From the NCBI GenBank assembly GCA_030527205.1, contig JAUNBG010000005.1, positions 62,001-126,000 of the forward strand: a stretch of DNA of 64,000 bases. Direction: 5' to 3'. The notes under the pieces are model-generated. The model saw nothing but the letters and a program-made list of their open reading frames with translations. It ran no database searches and was not told the origin of the DNA. Within the stretch, counting starts at the first letter, position 1, and each line of letters opens with the position of its first letter. The position numbers were made by a program, and so were the translations under genes. The stretch is from Planctomycetia bacterium (lineage in GTDB: Bacteria; Planctomycetota; Planctomycetia; Pirellulales; Thermoguttaceae). Below are positions 53,786-63,900 of this stretch, piece by piece.

Positions 53786-55246
53786 ATGAAAAAAATAACG
53801 TTGATTTTATTTGCTATAATCTGCTTTGCTTCGTCGCTTACTGCGGCAGAACTTAAAGTCGGAACGGCAAAAGTCGATCTGACTCCTAAAAAATCGGTTC
53901 CGCTTTGGGGACAGTTCAATCTGCGGCTTTCCCAGGGAGTCAAATCGCCCATTACGGCTAACGTTTGCGCCATAGAAGCGATCGAAAATGACAAGGGAAT
54001 CGACGCCGCAATCTTCGTTTCCGTCGATTGTGTTCATGTTCCTGGCGAGTTTGCTCAAATCGTCCGGAACAAAGCAACCGCCAAAGACGATTCGATTCTG
54101 CCGGAAAAAATCGTTCTTTTCGCAACTCATACGCATACAGCGCCAACGCTTTATATCGGCCCGGATCTGCCGCAGGGAGAAAATATCGAAAATTATGCCG
54201 AGACAATTGAAACAATGACGACGCAAATCGCCGACTCAATCGTTGCGGCCTGGCAGTCGAAAGTTCCTGCCGATTTTTCCTGGGGACTCGAACAGGTCGT
54301 TATCGGCGAGAGCCGTCGAGCTTGCTATTTCGACGGTCATACTCAAATGTATGGAAATCCAGACGACCCCAATTTCTCGCATTACGAAAACCCGACTGAT
54401 CCGGATCTCGGAACGCTCTTTTTCTGGAATAAAGAAGGAAAACTGCTCTCGGTCGTCGTCAACGTCGCTTGTCCGTCCCAAGTTGTCGAAGGTCTTTCCG
54501 TTCTTTGTGCCGACCATTGGGATGTGACTCGCGCTAAACTGAACGAACGATTCGGCGAGGATTTGGTTATCGTCGCATGTCTTGGCCCTGCCGGAGACAA
54601 TTCGCCTCATCCGCAATACAGAAAAGAAGCGCTGGCCCGAATGCGAGCTCTTCGCGGAAATCTTGACGAAATGACCGAAATCGCGCGCCGAATTGATCGC
54701 GCTGTTGCCGACTCTTATGAATGTGCCGTCCTGGATAAAATGTCGGATATTCCGTTCTCGCATCAATTTGAAACCTTGCCGTTAAATATGCGTATTGTAA
54801 CCGAAAACGAATATAAAAACGCCAAGTCCAAATGCGACTCATTCAAACAAGCCCTTATCGACAACCCGAACAAAACGCCGGCAGAAGTCGCGTTTATGGC
54901 GATTGGTTGGTATGGAAAAGTTGTTGAGCGTTATGAATCGCAGCAGTCAGGAAAAGTCGAAACGTTTCCTGCTGACGTTCATGTCGTTCGGATCGGAGAT
55001 ATCGCCGTTGCAACAAATCAGTTCGAATTCTTCGTCGATTACGGTATGCGCATTAAAGCCCGGTCTCCGGCAATGGCAACGTTCGTTGTCCAATTGGCTG
55101 ACGGCGATGGAGCATATATGCCGACCGATAAGGCAATTCGGGGCGGCGGATACAGCGCCGTCATTGAAAGCGCCCCGGTCAGCGCCGAAGGAGCTCAGGA
55201 ACTGGTCGAAGGAACGCTTCGTATGATCGAAGAAGTTTGGAAATAA
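53786..55246 (+). CDS. Neutral/alkaline ceramidase-like protein (first copy)
   Basis: 486 residues. Signal peptide MKKITLILFAIICFASSLTA (cleavage after TAA), then AELKVGTAKVDLTPKKSVPL and the neutral non-lysosomal ceramidase N-terminal fold: FVSVDCVHVPGEF (near 85), FATHTHTAPTLY (about 112-123, the conserved H-T-H motif) and VNVACPSQVVEG near 225. Classic ceramidases use a zinc-bound active site with such histidines and cleave the amide of ceramide; planctomycete relatives are often carbohydrate-associated and the true substrate is unproven. AGGA before the ATG at 53786. It is 37 bp downstream of the isomerase and next to a paralogue. Confidence 0.82.
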   Translation: MKKITLILFAIICFASSLTAAELKVGTAKVDLTPKKSVPLWGQFNLRLSQGVKSPITANVCAIEAIENDKGIDAAIFVSVDCVHVPGEFAQIVRNKATAKDDSILPEKIVLFATHTHTAPTLYIGPDLPQGENIENYAETIETMTTQIADSIVAAWQSKVPADFSWGLEQVVIGESRRACYFDGHTQMYGNPDDPNFSHYENPTDPDLGTLFFWNKEGKLLSVVVNVACPSQVVEGLSVLCADHWDVTRAKLNERFGEDLVIVACLGPAGDNSPHPQYRKEALARMRALRGNLDEMTEIARRIDRAVADSYECAVLDKMSDIPFSHQFETLPLNMRIVTENEYKNAKSKCDSFKQALIDNPNKTPAEVAFMAIGWYGKVVERYESQQSGKVETFPADVHVVRIGDIAVATNQFEFFVDYGMRIKARSPAMATFVVQLADGDGAYMPTDKAIRGGGYSAVIESAPVSAEGAQELVEGTLRMIEEVWK

Positions 55247-55345
55247 ATGGGAATCTTTTTTGCCGTTTGTTGCAAAAATCATTGTCAGCCATGAACGTTT
55301 TTTCAATGCTTTTTAATGTTTTTAATATCAATATCGGGAGAAAAA

Positions 55346-56848
55346 ATGAAACATATAATGAAACATATTTTGAGTTGGATGACGCTGATTTTCTTCGTAA
55401 CGACAATTTCAGCTTACGGAGCAGATCTTTATGTCGGAGCGGTCTCGGTCGATATTTCGCCGGAACAGTCGGCTGTTTTAGCCGGACAATTTCATCCTCG
55501 TCCTTCGACGGGGGTTCAATATCCGGTTACTCTCAACATTCTCGCTCTTGAAACTCGGGACGGCGATGCCTCTCTTGATTCGGCGCTCTTCGTTTCGATG
55601 GATACGGTCGTCATGCGAGGCCAGGCTCTTTTGGATTTTCGTCAAACGATTGCGACAGTTCTTCCGGAATTCGATATCGAAAAAGTCCTTTTTTCCGCAA
55701 CGCATACCCATTCAGCGCCGACGCTTGACAACAATTCCTATCCGCGCGTCGAAGGAACGATTCTCCCTTCCGATTATGTAAAATTCGTTTGCGATAAACT
55801 TGGACCTGCGGCTCTGGAAGCCTGGAATTGCCGTCAAAAAGCGAGTTTTTCGTTTGGACTTGGACATGCTGTCGTTGCCTATAATCGCCGGGCTGTTTAT
55901 GCCGACGGTCACGCTGTTATGTATGGCAATACGAACGATCCGTCTTTTCGTGCAATCGAAGGAATGGAAGATCATGATATCGGTTCGATCTTTTTTTGGG
56001 ATCAAAACGATAAATTGCTCGCCATTATTGTCAACGTCGCCTGTCCGTCTCAGGAAGTCGAAAATGAACTTCTCGTCTCCGCCGACTATTGGGGGCCAGT
56101 TCGAAATAACTTGCGAAAACAGTTCGGCGATGATCTGGTCGTTGTCGGACTTTGTGGCGAAGCGGGCGATATGTCGCCCCATATTCGATATCGCGCCGCT
56201 GCCGACGAACGAATGAGAACGCTTCGTAATCTTTCCCGATTGGAAGAAATCGCCCGTCGAATTACTTGCGCCGTTGAAGAAGCTTATGACGTCGTTCAAA
56301 ACGACAAAAATTCCAACGTCGTTCTTGCTCATCGTTACGCAACGCTTGATCTTCCTATGCGATTGGTAACCGATGCGGAATATGAACTCTGTAAAGCTGA
56401 ATGGGAAAGACGCAAGGATAATCCAAACGACGGTCAGGCTGCCTGGAACGCTCGAATTGTTCGTCGTTACGAAATGCAAAAAGAGAATCCGAATCCGACT
56501 TTTAAAACTCCGATCAATGTTTTACGCCTCGGCGATTGTGTCCTTTGTTTCAATCAGTTTGAGTATTATACAGACTTCGGTATACAGATCAAAGCTCGTT
56601 CCAAAGCGGTTCAGACCTTCGTCGTTCAGTTGACTAATGGAGCAAAAGAACCGAAACCAGCCGACGAGGACGGATTGGACGCCTATAAAGACTGGAGTGC
56701 CATGTCGGGAGGAACCTATTTGCCGAGTCAACGCGCCAAAGAGGGCGGCGGTTACGGAGCCGTAATTCAGAGTAATACAGTCGGCCCGGAAGGGGGACAG
56801 ATCATCGTCGAAGAAACGCTCAAAATAATAAACGATCTTTGGCAATAA
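55346..56848 (+). CDS. Neutral/alkaline ceramidase-like protein (second copy)
   Basis: 500 residues from the ATG at 55346, chosen because GGGAG lies five bases upstream; an earlier in-frame ATG at 55316 would lengthen the leader. A signal peptide (MKHIMKHILSWMTLIFFVTT, cleaved near AYGAD) is followed by LYVGAVSVDISPEQSAVLAG and the same fold as the preceding gene: MDTVVMRGQALLDF, FSATHTHSAPTLDN (H-T-H motif) and VNVACPSQEVEN. About half of the residues appear shared with the first copy, so this is a tandem duplication with divergence. Expected outside the cytoplasm; substrate unknown. Confidence 0.82.
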   Translation: MKHIMKHILSWMTLIFFVTTISAYGADLYVGAVSVDISPEQSAVLAGQFHPRPSTGVQYPVTLNILALETRDGDASLDSALFVSMDTVVMRGQALLDFRQTIATVLPEFDIEKVLFSATHTHSAPTLDNNSYPRVEGTILPSDYVKFVCDKLGPAALEAWNCRQKASFSFGLGHAVVAYNRRAVYADGHAVMYGNTNDPSFRAIEGMEDHDIGSIFFWDQNDKLLAIIVNVACPSQEVENELLVSADYWGPVRNNLRKQFGDDLVVVGLCGEAGDMSPHIRYRAAADERMRTLRNLSRLEEIARRITCAVEEAYDVVQNDKNSNVVLAHRYATLDLPMRLVTDAEYELCKAEWERRKDNPNDGQAAWNARIVRRYEMQKENPNPTFKTPINVLRLGDCVLCFNQFEYYTDFGIQIKARSKAVQTFVVQLTNGAKEPKPADEDGLDAYKDWSAMSGGTYLPSQRAKEGGGYGAVIQSNTVGPEGGQIIVEETLKIINDLWQ

Positions 56849-56937
56849 TCGACACAAAATGTAAACCCGTATGCTCGATTTTTTTCTCGTAAAATTGATC
56901 AGCTAAACGACTTGTGAAAACGCCCCAAACCTCTCCC

Positions 56938-56960
56938 CTCTTCGCCTTTGCGAGAAATAA
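56938..56960. repeat. Short dispersed repeat, CGCCTTTGCGAGA type
   Basis: CTCTTCGCCTTTGCGAGAAA, the reverse-complement style of the repeat at 48671. Lies between the second ceramidase-like gene and the oxidoreductase gene. Confidence 0.4.
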
Positions 56961-57033
56961 ATATTCTTCATATACAGTTTGAGAAGAACAAAAACATAAT
57001 TGATCCATAAATGTTTGAAAAGGAAAAAACCTT

Positions 57034-58389
57034 ATGTCAAAAAAACGAAATCAGATTACTCGCCGCCAGTTTCTTGCCGCAACGGCGAGCGCATCGATCG
57101 CCTCGCCGTTGCTTTTGACCGGCTCAACGCTCGGAAAAGACGGATCGCTTCCGCCAAGCAACAGAATCACAATCGGTGTTTTCGGTGTCGGAAATCGAGG
57201 CAGCGATTCCATTCGAGCGATGGCGCCGCTTCCGGATCATCAAATTCTTGCCATTGCCGAAGCTCGTCAAGATCGCGGTCTTCGTGCCCAAAATGTTGTT
57301 CACCAAATGTATGCCGATCGCACAAATCAAAGCGGATACAAAGCTTGCGAATTGTATTCTGATTTTCGTGACGTCCTTCTTCGGGACGACATTGATGTCA
57401 TTTGGGGAACTGTTCCCGATCATTGGCATGGGCCAATATATAGTCGTATTATCAAATCCGGAAAAGATGTTTATGGCGAAAAATCCCTGACTCGTTATAT
57501 TTCTCAAGGCGTTAAAGTCTGTCAAATGGTTCGTAAATATGGAACCGTTTTTCAAGTCGGTACTCAACAAAGAAGTTCGCCCCATTTTCGTAAAGCTTGC
57601 GAACTTGCCAGAAATGGTTATCTCGGAAAAATCCATACTGTCGAGGTTGCCGCGCCGCGCGGCGCCGCTTATCCTTCTGTGGCGCCGTCTGACCCCCCCA
57701 AAGGTTTCGACTGGGATATGTGGACCGGCCCTGCGCCCATGTTTCCCTTTGATACGCAACGAGTTGAATGGCTCGCTATGTATATGATTTCTCATTATTG
57801 CGTCGGTTTTGTTACAAATTGGGGGGTTCATCATCTTGACATTGCCGGTTGGGGCGTTCCTGAAATTTTTCATAAACCTTTTGAAATCGAAGGAACCGGA
57901 ATGATGCCTCAAAACGGAATGACCGATACCTGGGTTACATGGCGCGCCGCGCTGCGATATGAAAGCGGTTTGCTTTTGGACTTTTGCAGCACAGGCGACC
58001 CTCATCCTCAAGGTTGCCGATTTGTCGGCGATGAAGGTTGGGTTCATGTTAATCGAGCGGGAATCAGTGCCGAACCCGCTTCCTTATTGGATGTTCAGTT
58101 CAAAGATAATGACGTTCGACTTCATGTCAGCCCTGGTTCCGATGCCTCGATGAATCCTGGTTATGCCTATACTCCACACACAGCGGACTTTTTCCGGTCT
58201 GTAAGAACCCGTCAAGACCCTGTTTCGCCCGTCGAAGAAGGCCATGCCGCAACAACTCTTGGCAACGTTACTGATATCGCTCTTCGATTAGGATGCAAAC
58301 TTAAATGGAATCCTGTTTTAAGTTGTTTTGACAACGAACAGGCAAATCAAATGTTGTCAAGAGCCGAGAGAGCTCCCTGGACAATGTAA
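57034..58389 (+). CDS. Gfo/Idh/MocA oxidoreductase, Tat-exported (copy 4)
   Basis: 451 residues. Signal RRQFLAATASASIASPLLL (about 10-28) carries the twin arginine. Rossmann start ITIGVFGVGNRGSDSIRAM near residue 46. The catalytic-lysine motif reads YGEKSLTRYISQG (near 150), a variation on EKP. Later blocks are FQVGTQQRSSPHFRKACELA, TNWGVHHLDIAGWG and FVGDEGWVHVNRAG. Like its relatives it should oxidise or dehydrate a sugar derivative with NAD, and it is expected in the periplasm. AAAGGA precedes the ATG at 57034. Downstream of two ceramidase-like genes; probably part of the same catabolic row. Ends in TAA. Confidence 0.92.
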   Translation: MSKKRNQITRRQFLAATASASIASPLLLTGSTLGKDGSLPPSNRITIGVFGVGNRGSDSIRAMAPLPDHQILAIAEARQDRGLRAQNVVHQMYADRTNQSGYKACELYSDFRDVLLRDDIDVIWGTVPDHWHGPIYSRIIKSGKDVYGEKSLTRYISQGVKVCQMVRKYGTVFQVGTQQRSSPHFRKACELARNGYLGKIHTVEVAAPRGAAYPSVAPSDPPKGFDWDMWTGPAPMFPFDTQRVEWLAMYMISHYCVGFVTNWGVHHLDIAGWGVPEIFHKPFEIEGTGMMPQNGMTDTWVTWRAALRYESGLLLDFCSTGDPHPQGCRFVGDEGWVHVNRAGISAEPASLLDVQFKDNDVRLHVSPGSDASMNPGYAYTPHTADFFRSVRTRQDPVSPVEEGHAATTLGNVTDIALRLGCKLKWNPVLSCFDNEQANQMLSRAERAPWTM

Positions 58390-58581
58390 CGATCTGATCC
58401 TTTAAAATACAGACCTTTACTGTTTTTCAATTCGTCCCTTCATCTTAAATTTGTTGGGAAATCAATCCGTTGAAAATTCCGTCAATATGAATTGAACGCT
58501 GTAAGTTGGCCGTTTCATAAACGTCCCATTCAACTTCGGTTCGATTCATGTTGATATTATTTGATCATTTGTGGAGAAAAA

Positions 58582-60627
58582 ATGCAAAAATATATTCCTT
58601 TTTTATTACAAATTTTACTGTTTTGTCCTTTTGCCGTTATGGCTGAGGAAAAAGAGATGAGTTCGGAAATGGCCTGGAATGCGCTGGAAAATTATCAGTT
58701 CGGCGACGATTGGCAACCGTTGTTAATGATAACCGATGAAGTTCAAAAGGCAACCGAAACATCTGAATCCAAATCCCTTATGGCTCAAAAACTGGCTGGT
58801 TATTTAAACGACAAGACAACTTATGCCGGTCGACAATTTGTCTGTATGCAATTGCGACTTGTTGGGACTGCTGCGGAAGTTCCTGTCCTTGCAAAATATT
58901 TGCAATCTGAAGAAGATTTTGAAAACGCAAGACTTGCATTAGCTGATATCATTTGTGAAGAATCGCTTGTTGTGTTGCGCGACGCCTTGCAAAATGAGAA
59001 AGGGCAAAAACTTGCCGCCGTCATTGGAGCCCTGGCCGACCGACATGATATTTCGTCAATGGCGAACATTGCAAAATTCTGTGATTCTGACGATTCCGCT
59101 GTTTCTCAAGCGGCTGTCGAAGCGTTGGGGAAATTTGGCGCCGAGGCGTATGATTTGTTAAAAAACGCCAAGCTTAACGTCTCTCAAGATGTTCGTGAAG
59201 CGACATTTATCAAAATTGCCCGTTCGTTGGCCGAATCGGGGCAGTTGGATGAATCCCTTAAACTTTTCAATGAACTGGCTTCGAAAAGTTCAAAACGCGG
59301 AACCCGTCGCGCTGCCTTTCAACAAATTCTGGCTTTTTCCGATGAAACAACAAAAAAACAATTGATTTATGATTGGTTTTTTGAAAACGATGAGGAAAAA
59401 AATGTCATTGCTGCCGCCCATTTAAATGAATTGACTTCAAGCAATTTGGATCAATTATATAATGAATATGATAAAATGGGACAAGATGCGAAACTTATTA
59501 TCCTGGAAGTACTTGCAGAACAAAAAGGAGATGAAATGCTTCAAAACGCATTGAAAGCCGTTAAAAGTGACGATCTTTCATTGCGTTTGACCGCTATTCG
59601 AACTCTCGGCAGACTTGGCGATATTTCTGTCGTTCCTGTTCTTATCGAACAGCTTAATTCCAATGACGATATACAAAATGCGACGCGGGAAGCTCTTCAA
59701 ACTTTTCCGAAAGATGTTCTTTCGCCCATGTTGATTGAAAAACTTCCGCAAACGGATTTACAGCAAGGAGTTATCTCCTGTCTTGCCGAGTTGAAATGTT
59801 ATGAGGCCATTGATCCTTTGATTCAACTCGCAAAAACCGAAAACGGAACCTCGTTCACAAACGCAATTAACGCATTAACAAAGATTTGCGATCCTGATTC
59901 CTATGATATTCCGCGATTACTCGAACTTTATTTAAGCAGTCAAAAAGGAAAACAACGCGAAAGTATGGAACGAATGATCGTGACCGTCTGCGAAAAGAAC
60001 CCCAATGCAGAAGAACGCGTTGATGTTATTATTTCCTCTTTGGATAAAAGAGAGGGCGGCTTGAATTCCGCCTTGACCGATATTCTTCCTCTGCTCGGAA
60101 AACTCGGCAATAAAAGAGTTTATGAAGATTTTGTCAAGCCAAATTTAACAAGCGATCAACCCGCTTTACAAACCGCTGCGTTTCGCGCTTTTTGTAACTG
60201 GCCGAACGTCGACTATATCGATGACTTATGGCTCAACGCCCAGAACAACAACTCTGATGTCTTTCAACAATGGGCTCTTAGAGCATTTATTCGCCTTGTA
60301 ACGTTAAAAAGTGATCGTCCGGAATCGGAAACGCTTGAAATGTTAAAAAATGCAATGAATGTTGCTAAAAACAGAGATGACAAACGTTTATGTCTTCAGC
60401 GAACAAGCGTTGTGCGAACCATTGAAGCCGTTGAATGGATCTCAACATTTCTGGACAATCCTGATTTTGTCGAAACGGCTGCCAATACGATCGTTGAGCT
60501 CGCTCATCATCGTTTTCTTCGAGAACCGAACAAGGAAAAATTCCAACCGATTCTTCTCAAAATCGAAAAAGTGTCAAAAAATGCCGAGGTTGTCGAAAAA
60601 GCCAAAAAAGCAAGACTTGGAATGTAA
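58582..60627 (+). CDS. Exported HEAT-repeat protein
   Basis: 681 residues from the ATG at 58582 (MQKYIPFLLQILLFCPFAVM, signal peptide cleaved near MAEEK), with GGAGA six bases upstream; an earlier ATG at 58561 is less likely. The rest is HEAT/armadillo-type helical pairs, for example VPVLAKYLQSEEDFENARLA, LADIICEESLVVLRDALQNE, AVEALGKFGAEAYDLLKNAK and RTLGRLGDISVVPVLIEQLN, which run with about 30-residue spacing to the end. Such scaffolds hold partner proteins; no catalytic motif is seen. Last gene of the plus-strand row; a hairpin terminator follows at 60706. Confidence 0.85.
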   Translation: MQKYIPFLLQILLFCPFAVMAEEKEMSSEMAWNALENYQFGDDWQPLLMITDEVQKATETSESKSLMAQKLAGYLNDKTTYAGRQFVCMQLRLVGTAAEVPVLAKYLQSEEDFENARLALADIICEESLVVLRDALQNEKGQKLAAVIGALADRHDISSMANIAKFCDSDDSAVSQAAVEALGKFGAEAYDLLKNAKLNVSQDVREATFIKIARSLAESGQLDESLKLFNELASKSSKRGTRRAAFQQILAFSDETTKKQLIYDWFFENDEEKNVIAAAHLNELTSSNLDQLYNEYDKMGQDAKLIILEVLAEQKGDEMLQNALKAVKSDDLSLRLTAIRTLGRLGDISVVPVLIEQLNSNDDIQNATREALQTFPKDVLSPMLIEKLPQTDLQQGVISCLAELKCYEAIDPLIQLAKTENGTSFTNAINALTKICDPDSYDIPRLLELYLSSQKGKQRESMERMIVTVCEKNPNAEERVDVIISSLDKREGGLNSALTDILPLLGKLGNKRVYEDFVKPNLTSDQPALQTAAFRAFCNWPNVDYIDDLWLNAQNNNSDVFQQWALRAFIRLVTLKSDRPESETLEMLKNAMNVAKNRDDKRLCLQRTSVVRTIEAVEWISTFLDNPDFVETAANTIVELAHHRFLREPNKEKFQPILLKIEKVSKNAEVVEKAKKARLGM

Positions 60628-60705
60628 TCTTCTTTTTCTGAAATCTGATTTAACTTAATGCCGGTCCAGCAGAAAATCATGAATCGTTAAATTGTATAAC
60701 ATATT

Positions 60706-60743
60706 AAGAACAGGCGTGTTACAAAATTGCGATGCCTGTTCTT
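60706..60743 (+). terminator. Rho-independent-type terminator
   Basis: AAGAACAGGC pairs perfectly with GCCTGTTCTT over 10 bp, loop of 18, followed by TATAATATTTTG. It ends the HEAT-repeat gene 78 bp after its stop, and may also act on the reverse strand. Confidence 0.65.
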
Positions 60744-60845
60744 TATAATATTTTGACGAAATGAGTCTTTTTTCGCCAAGAAGGCATTTTCAACTTTTCT
60801 TTCATATTTCCAACATGAGTAAAACCCGGAATATCCATTCCTTCA

Positions 60846-60873
60846 TTGCGTCTTAGCATCTCTGCGAGAGAAA
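60846..60873. repeat. Dispersed repeat, inverted CGCAGAG type
   Basis: TTGCGTCTTAGCATCTCTGC followed by GAGAGAAA, the reverse complement of the pattern at 48671-48703. Lies between the convergent HEAT-repeat and surface-protein genes. Confidence 0.5.
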
Positions 60874-60903
60874 TTTCTTTTCTCATTTGTTTTGTCAGCC
60901 GTT

Positions 60904-63900
60904 TCATTCAACGATGCAGCAAAAGTTTAGAACGACAGGATTTCCTGTTTGCATTTGGATGATAAATTCGACATCGTAAATGCCTGGAGAAAAAAACATA
61001 GGAATATCATGGCCATCGGGACTGCAACGAAAATTATAGCCAACGGAATCAAGCGTCCAGGAAGAATCGGTTTGACAGTTTGAGAGAACAGAATCGGCTG
61101 GGCCTCGCCATATAAGATGATGTCCGGGAATAATTTCTTTTCGTTGACCATCAAGAAAACCTTTGCGATATAAAGTATAAGAAACGCTATTTACGCAACT
61201 TGGGTCGATTGTCGTTTGTGTTGCTTGTGTAATTATATTGGCCGTAAAAACAATTGAATTGTCGCCTCTGTGACAAAACTTTTCTCGTGTCATTTTTATC
61301 TTGTATTCATCAACGCCAGCTCCAACGTAACTCCATATAATGGAATCAGCTAAGACATTAATATATAGTGTTCTTGATACAGAATAATAATTTCCTGGTT
61401 CACTGATGAGTATACATATTTCGTAAACGCCTTGTTTATCAAAAGAATGCGAAAACAACCAATTGTCCGCTGTGTCCTGACTGTATGAATAAGTTCCGTC
61501 TCCCCAATCGATATCGATTGAATTGCCAATCGACTCCGTTGCATCAAGTTGAAATGTTTGATTAAAAAGAACATTATCGGGCGCTTCAACATTTGATATG
61601 GCTTCAGCGTATGTCGTTGGAGAAACGGTGTTTGAATAGATCGACAAATCGTTTTCAAGGTCTCGAACGGCCATTTTGAGATAATAAGTTGTGTTTTCGT
61701 CAAGCGAGGTAAAAAGATACGATTGCTGGTCAGCGGGAACAATCTGAGTTTGACTTTCTGTAAAGTCTGAATTTTTCGAGATATCGAGAACATAATTTTG
61801 TGCTTCAGCAACAGGGGGCCATTCAATCAATAAGGTTGAATGGGTACGTGTTTCGGCTTGCAATCCGGTCGGAGCGTCTTTGATCGTTTTGCAATATAAA
61901 ACATTTGAAAACGAGGTGTTACCGGTCAAATTCCTCGCTTGAACCCGATAATAATATCGGGTATCGGAATCAAGATCATCAAAATTTTTCGACGTTTGAT
62001 TTTGTATGTATTGATCAGTGTCTGTCCATATCTCTTGATCGGTCGAGACTTCGAGCAGATATTCCGTTGCGTTTGCGATGCTGTTCCAGGTAACGTCCGT
62101 TTCGTGATTTGTTTTGCTTACCAATTCGAGAATCGGCGGCGAAGGAACGTTAGACGCCACTTTATGGACAGTTGCAGCAATGCTTCCCAAAATATTAGTG
62201 GTATCGATATTCCAGTCTAAAAAGATTGACCCGGTTCCGGTAATCTTGCCGTTTTCTGAAAGGGCAAGTTCCTCAAGGATGACTGTTCCGCTTTGACTTA
62301 TTGTAAGCTCCCCTTCTATAGATGCTTCAGATATTTCCAACTCATTGTTGATAATCAGAATCGAATCGCTGTCAACGACAAGAGAATCAAGGGCAAGGGG
62401 GGCGATAGCGGTAACATTGGACGAATTTAGTTCAAGATAAAACGCCTCTCCGTAAGTATTACCCGTAACCCCTGCAAAAACGACATTTCCGGTCGTTTTA
62501 TCCAGATTAACAGTCAGGCCGTCCGTTTCTGTATTTACGAACGAAATAGTCTGGTCGTTTTCGCCTGTTGCGTAAAGTTCCAGATTAGACGAGATGCGAC
62601 AGTTTTCGCAAGTAAAATCTTCGGAGAAAGCAACCTGATTTAAAAAGGTGACGTCCGCTGAAATTAACTCGTAACCCGGAGCGGTGCCGGAAATTACGCA
62701 TTTAATATTTTCAAAGGTAATATTTCCGGTCGTTTTGTCCAAATTAACAAGCAAACGATTTGTTTGTAATTCTGTATTTTCTGAAAATTCGGTTCCGTTT
62801 AACGACAGATTTTGATCATTATCTCCGATCGCATTAAGTTCGATATTCCCTTCAAGATTGAGGTTACCGGTGTTTGTTGCGTAGAGATTTCCGGTTAAAT
62901 TGAGCGGGTTGATTGTGTTGATCTTGAAGCTCGATAAAGTTTGCTGGTTATCATCAAGGTTAAGATGGATATCGCCAATAATGGCGTCTGAATTGAAGTT
63001 CAGTGAAATATGATTTGAGATTCGCGCCGGGTAAACTTTCAATGTCCCGCATGATGTAAAGTTAAGGATGATCGTATCTTCTGTTGTCCGAGCATTGTTG
63101 TTAACGGTCAAAGTTCCTGTAATATTCAGCGTGCCGGTCTCTGCAATGGTGATTTCTGGATTGTTCGGGTAATAGACCCAGGCGGACTGAAATATTACGC
63201 TACAATTGTCCGCGATTTTTATTTTATTGATTCCCCAAAGTGAAAGTATTTTATTACCCGTCAGGCTGCCGTAGTTTACGAATATATTTTCAAACAAGGC
63301 ATTTCGATCCCAAAAAAAATAACCAAATAAAGTTAATGAACGGCCTATTGCGTAATTAGTGCCCAAAATAGAATTTGAAACGGTCATTGCCAGCGGATTC
63401 TCTGCCGTGCCGACAAAATTTTCGGACGAATAACCTAGCTGAAAATCGTCGACTTTTCCAATAACAGGTGCTAACGTCGCTGCAGTAGAACTGTTAGCGA
63501 TCATTGTCCAGTTATTGGGATCGTAAAAATTGGACAAAACATTGTTGTCCGACGCCAAAAAATAATAACTGAAGTTGGGCCGGAATCGCGTCGTCGTATC
63601 GACTGATCCTGTTCCGCTGTAGTTGTAAATCTTTGTGTATATGTCGCTTGATTGTTTCCCTATCGTTCCGTTATTCGTAAGATACGCTAGATTGGTTGTG
63701 CCGTTGAACGTAACGTCGGACGTACTGTAAACGGTCACTTTTGCGTCGGCCGGATTTTGACCGGCGATCAGATTTCCGGCTGCGTCCGTTCCGCAATAGC
63801 CTTTCATCTTGACGTTTACGCCGGATAACGTAACAGTACCGGACGGTTTGGCCAGGTTGAGAGTAATCACGCCTGCCGACGACGTGATTGTTGTAAACTG

